Of a stretch of 64,000 nucleotides of DNA, positions 1 through 14,294 are shown in pieces (positions within the stretch are counted from its first letter, which is position 1; each line of letters begins with the position of its first letter). The translations under genes were made by a program, and so were the position numbers. The notes beneath the pieces are model-generated. The model had not been told where the DNA came from. It was given only the letters and a program-made list of their open reading frames with translations, and did no database searches. Source of the stretch: Chionis minor (Eukaryota > Chordata > Aves > Charadriiformes > Chionididae); the NCBI GenBank assembly GCA_013398295.1, contig VZSF01002036.1, positions 45,001 through 109,000 of the forward strand, written 5' to 3'.

Positions 1-1584
1 TATGTATGCATAAATTAATACAAATGCTATTTGTGATACTTCAGTACATAATTACAAATGCAGATTCCTTTTCCAAGAAATATACACCTGTGTTTATTTT
101 AAATAATTTATATTTGCCAAACTTACAACCTAAGTGCTCCTTTTTGTTTCTTTATTTTGTTGCACCTTGATGTAAATTTTGTTTATTATAAGTAGGTTAA
201 CTACTCTTCCACAAAGCCAATAGCAAACAACAAATTAATAAAATCAGGGGAAATAATTCCTGCTGATATATGCCAAGCTAAATAATGTGATGATTTCTAA
301 TTACTATTTTTTTAGAGAAAAAGTTTTTATAATTAAATAAAGCACTTAGCACTTTGCTTCTTATAATTAACGAGTCAACACTATATTATACTTGGAGATT
401 GACGTACTTGTGCCTGCAAACAGAACAGATTAATGTAATGTTTTGCTACCTTTGACCTTGTATCCTTGAGTCTCTTGATTCTGTGTCACCAAACATAGTA
501 CTGTAATAGAGTTGAGCTCTAGCTAATAGTGTGTGCTATTCTGACTGTCATGCTCCATCATTGTAACTTACTGCATGAGGTCCCCAAAGTAGCCTCAAAC
601 ACAGAGAGACACAAAGTCACATCAACAAAACCTAAAAGTAAGCAGAAAAGACCTTAAAATGGAAATTCTTCATTCAGTTCATGCAAGACCAATCTGGCTG
701 TGACTGCTGGTTATTGCAAAAACTCCAGCAAAGGAACATTTAAATGGATGTGTTGCTAAAAATCCACTAGCAAAAAGTCATTCAGAAAATGTAGCCGAAC
801 TCCTAATTTTACTCATTACGTTCTTATGATTTCAGAATCAGGAGGTCAAAATGCCATTTCTTTGTTCTGATATGGGGTCTTGAAATACCACCTGTAATGA
901 CTGGCAAAGTACTTTCAAATGAGATATTTTCCATTACCTGGTGCTTTCCTCCTAAGGCTAAGCAGGGAGAAAGTCTCATACAGTGGTCAAAGCCTCCTTG
1001 GGCCCAGTGCTGATCCTGAGGGTCTCCCACACTGCAGACGGGACAATGGATCCCAAATGGAGGAGCTGCAGCATGGTGAGAAGACAGTTTTCAAAGCTGA
1101 GAAGTAGGAAATGCCAAAGATTTACCAGCCTGACTAGAAAGGAGTCCTTGCTCCTGGGTGAGGCGGCTCAGCGATTCTTTCAAAGCCACTCTGTCCACTG
1201 CAAACAAAAGCTTCCGAATGACTCCAGGGTTGCTCCCAGTCATTCCCGCTGGTCTCCTTTGTATGGAATAGTCCTGATTAAGATAGACTGAGAGAGAAAA
1301 TGTGGCTGACTCCATGCTCTCTTTGTGATGGCAATCAGTTGGAAAGGGACCAGAGTTTAGGGTTTTCCAGTCAATACTTGTCATACCTTAAAGGAAGGTA
1401 TATATAGATGAACAGTACCTATTTTGTGACTTTTGTTACCTTTTGTGTGAAACAGATGATGAGTAGCTTAATCATGTTTAGATAATAGTCGTAGCTGCTA
1501 AGCTATGAGCTCTTGTCTTCTGCCAGCAACAGATGCAGTTTGTATCTGACAAAGGTGGGTAAAGAGGCGTGTAAGCTTCTCCTT
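1..1584. other. AT-rich non-coding DNA, no gene seen
   Basis: No exon, RNA gene or repeat is recognisable. The short open frames at 824-1384 lie on both strands of the same stretch, have no domain or signature residues and look like chance openings. Confidence 0.6.
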
Positions 1585-1700
1585 GTGAACCTAATTCTGT
1601 GTGCCTCAGTTATCCTCTCTGCAAAATGGAATTAAGTCTAAGAAGTGCTCTAATGTTTGTAAAGGACGTGAAAAATCTGAAGATATCGCATAAAAGACTT
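1585..1700 (+). repeat. MIR-like (CORE-SINE) relic
   Basis: At 1601-1640 the sequence GTGCCTCAGTT, a CCTCTCTG-like block and AAAATGGAAT follow each other in the order and spacing of the MIR/CORE-SINE segment known in amniotes (GTGCCTCAGTTTCC, then TCTGTAAAATGG). A TGTTTGTAAAG motif near 1655-1665 matches the next part of that consensus. The copy is diverged and its ends are approximate. The call is from memory of the family consensus; a repeat-library search would confirm it. Confidence 0.55.
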
Positions 1701-4700
1701 CAAAAAGTGAGGTGCTTACCTGATACTAAATCGTTGACTAAGTGAATGAGTATTCAGCGACATTGGTATTCATGCACTGTTGTCTTACCATGTCATGTAG
1801 AAAGGGAATGTATGACTTTGCCTTTATGGCAAATGCTTTTATGTCTAACTCCCTCTTTTAATAGCCTGGGACTAGCTTTCTGAATTTCCAGTTGTGATTG
1901 AATTCTCCAAAGCTATTATTGCTGGAAACAAAAAGAAATTAGAGTTCTCAGTGACCACACACTGTGCTGTGCAGTCATGTAAAACATAAAAGAATAGATA
2001 ACTATTTCAGAGTGAAAGGAAAAACAAAAAAATATTTGAAATCAAATGGCCTTAATTCATTAAAAATTACAAACTTTCATCACAAAACTTATTTTTAGTC
2101 CAAGACTTAATCTTTGTTGGTGGCTACCTTCTGCTTTGTTTGCAAGCTTTCCTTTTTCATACTTGCAACATCATTATAAAAGCAGGTGTGAATGGTGGCG
2201 CTGTGGAACTTTATTTCCTGTCTCCTGCTCCCTTGCCATGGTATGGGCACTGTTCCCAATAGCATGCCAAACTTCACAGAGGTTGGCTGACTGCTGTGTC
2301 AGTGTACCTGCAAAGAGGTGGCCAGAAGAGCATTATTCTTGGCTTATGTCCTTGGGAGAGCTAAGATGGTGGAGAAGCTCCATTGATGTGTTTTTATGGG
2401 TTGTGTCGTTGTATCCCAAATGGTTTTAATTCTGCAGGACATGCCAGAGCTATATTTCTACAACACATATTCTACATGTAACTCAAAAAGTTCATCATAC
2501 CACCTGTGCCATCGCTGAGGTCTGTGCCCCCAGTCCATACCCACGTGTAGTCATCCTCGTGTCGAGGCTGGGCACGCTGAATAATTATAATCTCCCTAAT
2601 GTAGCTTGTCCAAAGTCACAGAGCAGGTATCGCACTCTGAAAACTGCACATCTTCTGATGTGATTGACAGCTCACTCTAGCACCACAAATCCCATCTCTA
2701 CACTGTGAAGGAGGAGCTAAGCTCTGTAGGGTGAGCAGCAACCATCTGACCCTTTCTCACTGGGAACCTAAGTTCAAAAGCCCAGTGGGTCACAGTGAGC
2801 TCCCTGAGAGGGGCCTCAAAATATGCAGACGGCATCTGTGATCATATTTTGTACATCTCCCCAATATACTCTGAGTAGATTTGATGTGGATAAAGACTAG
2901 CAAAATATCATTATTCCCCCTCCTTAATGTGATCCCTGAATATAGTTTCATGCACTTCACACTGTTATAAGTAAGAAGTGTAGTATCTAAGGCATACATG
3001 TGTTTATATGTATCTATATTCAAATTTATTTCGATAAAATCACATCTACATATTGTATATAATAGATATACATATAAGTAATTTCTCAATTTATCTTCTC
3101 CCTGGATCTTAAATTCTTATCATCTTCTTTTAAAATTAAACCAATCATTTAGGAAGTTAAATAGCAACCATACAATAAAAGCTAATAGGAATGAGTTCAA
3201 TAGTTACTGCCATGTCTGACATCTTAAAAATGATCTTTTTGTCAGTATGCTAAACAGGTGAATATTTACATATAAAAATATAATTTTTCTTCCCTCTATT
3301 CGGAAGCAGCCTATTAGGATTCTCATTTTACATTTTCTTTCACAGATACAGCCAAGAATTATAATACAATTTTTTAAAAAAATTTTGAATTTTGTAGCTG
3401 AACTGAATTTGTGTACTATACCAGTGAAACAGCATTGTTTACCTACTTTCAGTCCTCATTCCACTTCTTAGGAGGAGATATATATGTACTAGATATTAAA
3501 AGCTATAGCCATGATGGCTATTTTCATCAGTCTTGAACTGGACAAGAAAATAGAATCTTCTCCTGGACCTGTGTGTTTGAATGTAGTTGCAAATAATTTC
3601 ATCGTGATTATTATGATAGCAATTTATTTATTCTTAATTTATTTTCTTGATGAGTCGCTTCACTAAAATGATAGATGTTTTCATTAGTTAAAAAAAATCT
3701 CAAAACGTTAATTTGCATCTGGATATTGGTAACTGATTTGCTAAATTGAAGTTTTTGTTTCAGAATTCCAAAAATATGTTGCTATGGTATGTGAACAAAT
3801 TGCCTGGGATCTTCAGTATTAACCTCTCCCCGTATGAAAGATGGCAATTTCCATTCTCATCCATGAGTGACAGTGTTTTACCAGGTGAAGTTTTTGCATT
3901 CTTAAAAATTTTGGAAGCATTTATTTTCAGTAAATCAGATGGAGCTTGTTCAGAGGGTCAAAAAACCCCATTTCTCACGGCGTCGTGCAGACACCAGACT
4001 ATTTCTAACAGTTTCTATTGGTGAATGGGATAAACTGACAGCTAAAGAAAAGGGATTACATCAGCATTCAGAAGAAAAAAATGCTCCATTCCTCCTAACT
4101 TCATAGTCTATGTTCAATCAACCCACAGTTAATGGAAGCCCTCCAGTGCTAAGCAATAAACAAACACAGTTGGGCAAATAGTCCAAAATCAAATCTAGTA
4201 TATAAGGTGGACAATACATAGTTAGTTCCATTACAGAACCCTCCCCTGGGAACTGGAGCAGCTTCTGAGCCCGTCTCATTACACACCAGCACCATCTGTA
4301 GCCAGCCTGAACCTTATTTGGGAATATATAAAGTACACGGAAAAAATAGAGTAGGAATCAAGAGCCAGAGAATCCTATTTCAAGTTTAAATTTTGCTTGT
4401 GAAAGATCATTTGGTTTTAGACTCAGCAAACAGTAGGCCCTCATCACTCACAATGAGCTGCGCATGTAGCAGGGATTACTTCAGATCAGAGAGATTGAAG
4501 GTAATTGCGACTTTCCACAGGGAGATATCTAGTACTAGTGTGGTTTGAGAGATACAGTAAAGCACCATAAGCTGAAACACGCCATCCCGAAGCAAAGTAG
4601 AGCCACCTCTCATTGTTTCTCCTCTCCTTCTTTCCTTTACAAAGCACAAATAGTAAATTTAAAAGGAATACGTAGCAAGAGGAAGAAATTCTTTAATATG

Positions 4701-6778
4701 TGGATTTAAAAGGATAAAACACCCCCCCACACCCTGATACAGAGTGCAGATGAATGTGTATGATATATATGTAATGTAGATGCTACATATTTTTCAACTA
4801 GAAGTCAAATGTTTTTAAGTAATTGTATATATGTGTTATTATTGTATATGGATCCCACTGGTGTTAGAATCCAGATATAAGAACATCAGAGATCAGGGTC
4901 CCTTTGCGATTGTTATTACATGTGAGAGAATAAAATAAAAAACCTAAGGGTTCTCTGCCCCAGAGAACTACAATTGAACTAAGAGCCCAAATTTATCTGT
5001 TAGTGACTTCAGCAGAATTACTCCCGGGGGATTCATTTATCCTGGGATGCACAGAGATTGCTGACGGTTGACAGCTACATTAGCTCCCTTTCTCCATTCA
5101 GTAGTTGTATATGATAAGAGAAAAACATCTTAATATAGTATAAGGAGTTTCTTAGTGTGAGTTTGTGAAAGTAAATTATATGTTTCAGTCCAAACAAATG
5201 CTACATTTCTGCAGTATAGGATTATTCTGCATAGCCTACACATTTAGGAATGTTTCTGTGAATTTTATAACAAACACCTTTGAGAGTATTTTCATATATC
5301 TTTTTTTGCAAAACCTGCAAACTTATAAACTCTGGATCGCATCCTTAGCTGGGCAGGACAGATCTTTAAGCTACGTGTGCATCCTCAGTGACAGTAGATG
5401 GGTTTCTGTGCTTTAAAGGGTATTGTACAGCAACCATCTCTAGAGCCATTTCATTGCCACTGCAAGGTCACGCTTGCTCTTTGTCATCATTGAATGATGT
5501 CCAGCAAACTTGCTACTAGTCAACATCCAGGCTGGTGGCGCAGACAAAGCCATGGAGGATACCAGTACATTTCACCCAAACTCAGGAGTGTCAAGTAACT
5601 AGACACTGGGCCTCTGCACTTTTGATAATTCTCTGCATGTCTGCTCTTAATTTGCCACTACGGTCCAATAGAAATTAGATCAACACTTACACTCTATTCT
5701 TTTATCAACAATGTTAGGTTCTGCTCCAGCATGGCTGAAGATTTTTCCAAGATTTTGACAAGATAAATGTAAAGAAAACAACCTTTTCATGAAGATTATT
5801 TTTAAAATACCAAACCCCGCATTCACAGGATTGTTTCTGCCACATTCCTAGGCTGTCTTCACTTCTTTTCAGTTCTGACCTTTGTAGTTCAAAATGGGTG
5901 ATATCAGAGAAAGGATGACCAAAGAGACCCAAATAAATTTTGGTAATACTGAATCCCCTCTATGACCATGTGTGGGTTCCAGTAACCGAAGATCTCTTTT
6001 GTCATCTTAGTACCTTTTGTCATTCTTTAGTACCTACCCATTAAATGCATTGATTATCATCAGTGAATGCATATTCATTTTCTTGATCAGCTTGTGAAAT
6101 AAAGGATTTTATTTTTTCCTAAAGAAATTATAATAGCCAAACTGCCAGTAAAATATTAGAGGCACTTTAGAATATAGCTCAAGATCTTGGCACAAATGAA
6201 GAGTATGTACATTTTTTGCTATTAGGATGCTGTTTGCTGTTTAAAATATTCTTGCCTTTAATGACCTAGTTATAAAACTGTGACTGATTATCAGATTGTT
6301 CTGTCTGTGAAAATTGCAGGTTCTTGATTAACCAATGAAGTTCTGAAAAAAATTAACATTAACCCTTTCATGAACAAGCACTTTATTTTTTATATTTTGT
6401 AATTCTACCTATATAATTCCAGAGCGATCGAAAGATAACATAATGTAGATTTAAATGCTTACGACAGTAGCTGTCATTTTCAAGAAAAAATCCTGATATT
6501 TTGGGTGGAATTCGTCAGAATTTGTACACCTTACTCCGCTGTTAGTTAAGATTATAGAGCTGGAAGTAAATAGAAAATTAGTATCGTAAAAATGCATATC
6601 TATTGCGAAGTTGTTAATGATATCACTGTGCATAGTTAAGTTTTATCACCTGAACCTATTCAAACAAAATATGGTTTAGTAGAACCAAATACGCCATCAT
6701 ATATGTATCTAGAAACAAACTCATACTTACAGCATGGGGAACTGTATTTTGGTAAAGGGTGAGTGGAAAGTATTTAAA
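1701..6778. other. AT-rich non-coding DNA
   Basis: No gene seen. A weak MIR-like match at about 2585-2680 is listed separately. A C-rich run lies at about 4721-4735. The small open frames at 2136-2429, 3746-4024, 5165-5416 and 5714-5932 show no recognisable domain and are most simply random. Confidence 0.6.
2585..2680 (+). repeat. Weak MIR-like fragment
   Basis: The stretch CTTGTCCAAAGTCACAGAGC at about 2604-2623 resembles the CORE-SINE block CTTGCCCAAGGTCACACAGC. The flanks are too diverged to set borders, and a chance match cannot be excluded. Confidence 0.3.
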
Positions 6779-7295
6779 GGTCACAGTGGACAAGCAATTA
6801 AACATGAGATCCCAATAGATGCTGCGGCAATGGGGGCTAGAGTAATCTTTGGATATTATAAATGAGAGTAGGATGTCAGAATGCTGTATCTACCTTTGCT
6901 GTTCATTTTTTTTAAAGATATTGAAAATTGGAAAAGGTTTAAGAAAGGGCCACAGAAATTATTTGGGAGATGGAGAAAATGTCTTATATTGCGAGACTTT
7001 GAGCTTATCAAAAGAAGAATCTGTGTTGAAACTGTATACGTGCTTTACAAAGTGAGAGATGTCAAGTGCCAAAGGACTTGCCAATCAGCCAGCGGAAGAC
7101 CTGATGTTCAGAAGAAGCAGACAGCTAAATTCAGATTAGAAATGAGGCATGCGTTTTTAATGCTGATGATGATTAACCACTGCAACTGGCTCCAAAGCAA
7201 AACAGTAGATCCTTCCTTTCTTGATGCCTTACAAAGGTCTGGATGCCTTTGTGTTGCCTGCCACTTTTTAGAGGACAGTGCAGGCATAGCTGGGT
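6779..7295 (+). mobile_element. Ancient CR1/L3-like LINE, 3' coding fragment
   Basis: This is a decayed copy of the end of a CR1-clade LINE ORF2, of the old L3/turtle-CR1 type rather than the young avian CR1 type found elsewhere in the window. At 6797-6870 the order of motifs (AAACATGAG, CCCAAT, GATGCTG, GGGCTA, TTGGAT, ATAAA) follows the family. An open frame at 6881-7297 (138 codons) runs through the C-terminal region. Residues near 83-90 read KFRLEMRH and near 98-105 INHCNWLQ, where the family has FRLEIRRKF and INHWNNLP-like blocks, followed by VDPSFLDAL at 109-117 (family: VDSPSLAIF-like). Only the region downstream of the RT core remains; the catalytic motifs are absent, so it cannot be active. 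The open frame is probably residual and not a host gene, although domestication cannot be ruled out from one sequence. Confidence 0.7.
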
Positions 7296-10200
7296 GAGAT
7301 TACATAACTTGTATTACACAATACAAATTCTTGTATTGGTCTCTTCTAGCATAGGGAATGTCAAATAAACCTGAGAGGATATGCGAAGAGCTGAGGGTGA
7401 ATGAAAAGTTGGGACAGAATCCTTTCCCTGAAAATACCCTGTTAGCAACTCCCCCATCCATCTCGCAGCAACTCCACCCAGCTGCCTCTGAACGGCAATA
7501 GCCCATGAATGGCAGATAGATGGTATGAAGACAAGCACCATCCTGTAGAATCCACTTTGCAAAATATTCTTATGAATTGCAAAGAATAGAAATATTGGCT
7601 TGAGTAGCATGGTTTTTGTTTCTAATAAGACCTTAGTGCAGATGGATCCTGGTCAAAAGGTTTTGGATTGACTGGAATTTCACGTTGCCTGGTTTTGCCT
7701 TTGCCTGGTAGGAAGTGGTTTCAAAGGGGATATGCTAAACAAGAGCCATCTGGAAAACTGATTCAGGCATCTTCAGTGTTTTGGATGTATCCATCACAAA
7801 ATAGATAATTTTTGCAAAACTCCTTGCAGCAAGTAATAGAGATCAATATTAAAGGAACCTTCTTATTAAATGACTAATACTACATGAATCTGTAACAGAC
7901 ATACACTAATAGGTTTGTGGTACAGCCGTTCTGGAAAGAATGAGAAAAAACCCAATAATATTCAGGTTTGTAGCTTAAGTTCTGTGTTTTTTATATCTTT
8001 GGAAAGAGGCTTAGTTGTAAAATGTAAAATTATCAGAGGAGTTAATAAGTAAATAATGAGCTGTATTTTTGTGTAGTTACCATTAATAAGCATCAAAATA
8101 ATTTAAATTATTGGTGACTACTGCAAGCAGTCCATTCTTCACTGCAAACAGTTCCAAAACTATGGTCAAATGTTTCATTTGTCCAAAATACCCCAAAGAT
8201 AGTCCTTGGCAATCACCAAGTATTGAAGTTTTGTAATCAGTGGTTTTAGCTGGTTGTTCTGCAGTGCTAACACTTCTTTTGTTCATCTCACAAACTGGTT
8301 TGGTAGGGGATGCATCTGTTGTGTATTCCAGACTCCCTTTTTATCCTTGATGAGTGCAGCTGACGCTTTTGCGAGACTCCATGTACAGCAGATAAGATTC
8401 CTTTCAGAGCCAGGCTTACGAAAGCCTATTTCACAATGTGTTCCTGCTCGATCTTTCTTTTGTATGAACTTCCTTGTTTTCCCAGACTTTGAATTTTCTG
8501 AAATATGAGATATATAAGGCATACAGTTGTGATCTCAATCGTTTTCATCATAGGAAGACCTCATCCTCCTTTACAATAAAAAAATAAACTCAGGAATAGC
8601 TGAGTTATTGAACACATTTGGAACTTAATTAACGATCAATGTCTAAAATGACTGCAATCGAGTACTTACCCCCATCAAACCACTGTCCCTCTTCATCACC
8701 CACTTAACTGACCCTGCAGTTTGGCCTCCTCTATTTATCTGCTCCGTCTGGACAGGGCCATAGAACTTGAAGAGCTATGCTAAAGCTGAGGAGCTGCTGT
8801 AATCTTTGTTATATGAATAAGTCTCTAAGGAGAAACAAATACATCTGACTGAGATAGTAGCTATGCAGACAAATTTAAAAGGGACAGAACTGTGTGAATG
8901 CATAAGGTTCAAAATGTTTTGTTCTAGAGGTAGAGGATGAAATACTTCCAAGAAAATGCTGGAGACTTGCTGGTATGTCAGCAGCTTTCTCCTGCTTCAA
9001 GCTAAGGAAGCTGCTATTGAGAGGTTTTGTGCTACTGAAAGAAAATTATTTAATGAAATATTAATGTGTTACAGTGCATTTTCAGGATATTGTGAGCCAT
9101 TAACAAATTAAAACAAAGTAGTCAATTTAAAGTAGGGCTTGTGACACGTTTCCTTTTCTGTTATTTGCTTGTTTATTTTCTGCTGTGGAATGTGTTGATT
9201 CATAGTTCTGCTGGTGACCAGCTTAATCTGCACCAGTCTATTCTGCGACACGTCTCTGTGTATGTGAGCGTCTATATGTTCAAAAGCACTTAAAGACATT
9301 CCCATTTTCTCACTGTTGGATAGGTAAACAGTGTTTGGTTATATGTAATAGTGTCATTTGTTTCTTTCAGGAAAACAATACTTTTTAAAGTATTGATCAG
9401 TGGTACGTGCAGGACTGCTCAGTCTTCAAAACCTTCCCTGGTATGCCATGTTTGTCCTAATCTAGTACAGGGGGAAAAAAAGAGTGAGAGTCTATTTTCC
9501 ACATTTCTTTTTTCTGCTTGCTATCGTTTAAAAAGCAGCTTTGAACCTTGTTCATGGCTTTCCCAGATTTTGCTGTTAGCTGCCAAGTCCCTGTCAGATT
9601 GAAATTGAAACGGCAGAAAAAAGATTTTCAACATACTTTTTCTGCAATTTTTTTCTGTCTTTCACCTCTAATGAAATGACCTTTAACTGCCCCCTCATCC
9701 TACACTAAGCAATGCTGAGTTTTATACCCTAAATTTCAACTACTTTATTAAATTAGCTACAAAATGGATATTTAAAAATGAAAACAAAAGTAATTTAAAC
9801 AGTTTATATGAAGCTTTGCAATGATTGTATTTAGATGCATTGCTGAACTTTTTACTTCAAAGACAAAGATCTCTGCATTTGAGAGACCTTGCCTCTTATT
9901 CAGTGCTCATCCACATATACATAATAATTTATTATAACAGATCATCGTAAAGCTAGCCTCATTTAGATTTTACTGTATTTACGTATATATATCTAGTTAT
10001 CAGTTCATGCTTTAAATCTGTAGTGATTTGCCATGAAATAATTGCCTTGTTATTGAAAAAATGAATTGGCTTAGCTACTTCAATTCAGTGTTAGGCTCTT
10101 ACATCCTAATGGAGTACATATACAAAGTGCTTATTGAAATACACAGTATGAGAAAGTCAGACTTACCAGCTCATTCTATTTTTATACCTTATGCAATGTT

Positions 10201-11025
10201 CAACACTTTACTCTTGATGAAATGTGCTTCAGTGCCTTGTTGCACTATCTAATGTGCCAGTATTTCTTGCTACATTAATTTTTCCTCTGTATGGTCTTTA
10301 ATGGAAAAGATGCTCACCAGCATAAATATCTCTAAAGATAAAAGTAAAAAAATACTTAAATAAATAACAGATGCACAAGGGAACCATGGAATAAATATAC
10401 AGGAGGCACAGAGTCGTAATCACATGTCTGAACTACTTGACCCATTATCGACATGTAGCAAAATACACACCAGTAATTATGTGGGTATCCCCCATGCCCA
10501 CATGTTTCTGAATTGGGTCAACCTATCTCTAACATTGTAAATATTTGTCAAGAAACTATGAGTTTGGAAATATTACATCGGATAAATTGTGATATGACCT
10601 ATAAGACGTATGCATGTAAGAACCTATACAAACATAACACACATGATTTTATGTGCCTGTGATGCTTATGAAAGAAAAAATTTAATAGGACTGGTTAGAG
10701 CCACCACACATAGCACAATCAGATACCACAATTTTGCTCTGCAAATTCCACCCATGTATCACAACCCTGACTTTTCACACCACAGGTATTCCAGTCTGGG
10801 ACATCTCAAGGAAAAACTTTGGCAAATTTAATGGTGTTGTTTTTTCATGTCAGTAAAAGTTGAAAAGCTTACAGGGTGTGATAACAACCTTTTGTTTTCC
10901 TTTTCTACTTGTAGGATAAGTCAGGGCCTTTATCTTAGTTTAGATATGGAAAACAGAATATCATGTAATCCTAGTAAATGGTCTTCCTCAGTATCTTTTC
11001 CTAGAGAGCGTTGAGCGTTTAATGT

Positions 11026-11039
11026 AAAAAAAAAAAAAA
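11026..11039 (+). repeat. A14 homopolymer
   Basis: Uninterrupted run of 14 adenines. There is no recognisable retroposed sequence upstream, so it is treated as a simple repeat. Confidence 0.9.
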
Positions 11040-14000
11040 GTAGACTATGTGCAGTGATGGTGTAAGAATTTATAGAAGAACTAAAAGCAAATATCTTTCA
11101 TAGCTTTGTTTTGATATGCTACTTAGCTGATAAATCTAACACTGAGCGTCTACTTTTTGCTTGGCGTTGCATTTGAAAGGCTTTCCTGATTCACTGGGTA
11201 TTGCATTCCATCATTTTAGACTCCTTTACAAGGTGTTTTACTTTTTGTATTATGAAACATCTTTGTATTAAGCTCCAAAAAGCAAAAGTGGAAATATAAA
11301 TAATTTTTGATATAGCAAATGACTTATTGGTTTGCGAAATGTGATTCACCTGGCAGAAATCAGGCATGAAGATTAAGTTTTTTCAATGAATCACGATAAA
11401 ATTTGGGCTTGGTTTTATCTTCTAGTCCGCATTTTTATTTGTTTGTTCTGCAGACAATGACTTGCTACTAATTGGTTAATATTAATTAACTAATGCGTAT
11501 ACAAGACCTTGTGAATTAAATATAGAACAGCCTTTGAGGTTTCAGGACAACAGGAAAAATTGAGATAAGTAAACCATCTTTCTTATTCTTTTCTCTTTGC
11601 TTTTGAGAATTTGGCTCTTACTGCCATTTTTCTGCCTGGAAAACTTTTGAGGCATGATTCAAAAAATCAACAGGTGTGGAAAAGAGAAATACAAGTAAAA
11701 ATAGAAGTGAAAACATCTGCTTTTCATGGTGCAGGGAAGGTATGCATGAATATTGCACCACACAAGGGTCAGAAACAAAAATGGATGATGTAGAATTTAC
11801 TTTGATGTGGGTCTCTGCACAGTTTGGCTGCCCCAAGAGCGATTCCGGGAAAAATTCTAACTGCTCGCTTCATACCAATGAGAAATGACAAATATTTTGC
11901 ATTTAATACTTTTGTCTTTATCTCTCTCTGTACTTCGATAATTTACTAAATTTTGCTGTGTCTTAGGCTCAGAACTATTATATGTGATGGAGGCTAAAAA
12001 CAGGGAAATTATAAGGAGGAATGTAGACATGCAGGGTCATCTGCATGTTGGTCCTCTGGCTGGAGAAGGCTTCCTGGCCTCATAAAAATGATCATCCTGA
12101 ATATTGGATCTGAGTATAACCCTTCAGCTGAGCCTAGGTTTTACCTAAAAATGTAAAAAAGCCATTACTTGGATTCTGTGCTTCTTCAAGCAGTGGCAGA
12201 CAGTGCCTTTTCCTAAACCATTGTACCATTTTTGGTCTTTTATGTACCTCCAGAGATGTTCTCAGAGACAGCAGTGCCCATGGCCAGAATCTGCAACAGC
12301 TAGAGATACTTTTCTTTCTTCTTGCTCTTCCTTGTTTCTGTTAATGTTTTAATTTTTGGAGATTTTCTTTAATTAGCATGTACTAACAAATGCTTCTTCA
12401 GGAGGAAAATAATAAGTTAAAATTTTGGTTTAGGCCATCAGTTATGAATATAAAAATATAAATTTATAACATTTATATAAAGTTACATAAAGTTATAAAT
12501 ATATAAATATAAGTATTTGGTTAGATAGGGCATAAGAAATGGTAAGATCAATTTCTATGTCATTAACTCACAGTCAGTGTTCTTAGATGTGCAAAACATC
12601 ACTTCTGCTTCCATATGTGTATAAGTGGTCTTGCTGATCGTTGGCTACCTCGATTAAGTATTTTGATGAATACAGCTAATTACAAAATAACTGACTAATG
12701 GTAATGTGTTTTTGAAGAATCCTAGTGTAGTTTAAATATGACTTCTTTAAATCCTCATATACTAATACCCACAAGGTTCACAAGGCTAAACAGATATTTC
12801 AGTAAATGTCTAGCCACTTACTTTTTACTGTTCTGAAGCGCAACATGTCAATGTGTGGCTTAATAGTAGACCTAACATCTATATTCAGACGAACTATGTG
12901 TTCATTTGGAACCCATACTTGGTGTCATTCAGAATATAAAGACATAAAGTAATAATTTTTAGACTAGGAAATCTGTCAAAAATTGGGTGCAAACCAGTTT
13001 CATTTTAAGAGAAACTTCAAGCTTTCCATCTTGAAAACAATTTTTAAAAGAGTGTATTTTAGCAGCCTTTTGAACTCTAACTTGGTGCCGTAGAACTGCA
13101 GCTCTTCCATGCGGTGGGCTTCAGATTTGCTCCCATAACCCCTGGTCTCAACACTCCCCATCCACCCTTGTCCTTCACTGCAGAGATCTCAGCAGCCTTT
13201 GCTGACTTCCCATCTCAGATTGCTAAACTGTCCCTCCTTCGAGCTGATGTCTTTGGGATTATTGAGTTGGTCAAGCTTTTGTAATTCAAGAGTAGTTCTG
13301 CTTTGTGATAACTCTATCATCACATAAAAGTGGGGAAGAAACATTACTGTGGTCTCATTTATTGCTTTGCATGCATCCCCCGCCGTGCTCAGAATCAGTG
13401 GCACTGGTAACAAGGGTGAGAATAGTATTATTAATATAAAAAGTAAGTAAATGTAAATCCCAGCCACAATGCATTAGTCGCTGTTCTAGTAAAGCATCTC
13501 AGAACTTTTCCTGAAGATGAAGCATGTATTTTGGGTGTAACAGTTGTAGTGCACAGACCTGAGGGTTGATTCCTAAGTTTGAAGGCACAGCTGTTTCACG
13601 TATAATGCCTAAAAGATTATGGTATTATAAAATTTCTCAAAACACAGTTTGATATTAAAGAGACTTTTTATGGCTTTAGGTGGGAATTTTCTAGCTGTTT
13701 TATCATGGTAGTTCTTCTGTACTAAGATTTCGGTTCAGCTGGTAATTGAAGTTGCTGTTCCTTCAAGACTAGTTTACTTTTTCTTTTCCTGTTTTTACAC
13801 TTGTACGCAGTCTTCTGCCTTGTAATAGAGTCTATTTTTCTAAGAAGAGTTGGAAATTGAACTATCTGAACTGTGCAAATGTGGGAATATGATCTAGAAA
13901 AATGCTTTTAAAGAATGCCTTTAAATATTACATAGAGATCAAGGAAGTAACTTTTTGGTGTGCTAACCTATTGACAAAAGCAAGAAGCAATAATTCATTT

Positions 14001-14281
14001 GTTTCCTTCTCTGCTGCTAAGATCTAAACAGGACCTGTGATTGGCTGATCAGATAGGGCTTGAAAAGCACCTAATGAGTATTAGTATTTGTTGTGTTTTA
14101 ATAAGACCAGGAAGATATTTTGGTCCTTATTTACTGTGGTAAAGAGTTATAGTGGTACTTCTTGCCTCATCTCTCGTTCAAAAGGGAATTAACAATTAAT
14201 AGATTGTGATGATTTTTTATGTTTACCTTTGTTATATTTTAATTTCAACTCTTTAAGTTTTGTTATTATATTAGATTGATG

Positions 14282-14294
14282 ATATATATATATA
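14282..14294. repeat. Short (AT)n microsatellite
   Basis: Thirteen bases of alternating A and T. Confidence 0.85.
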
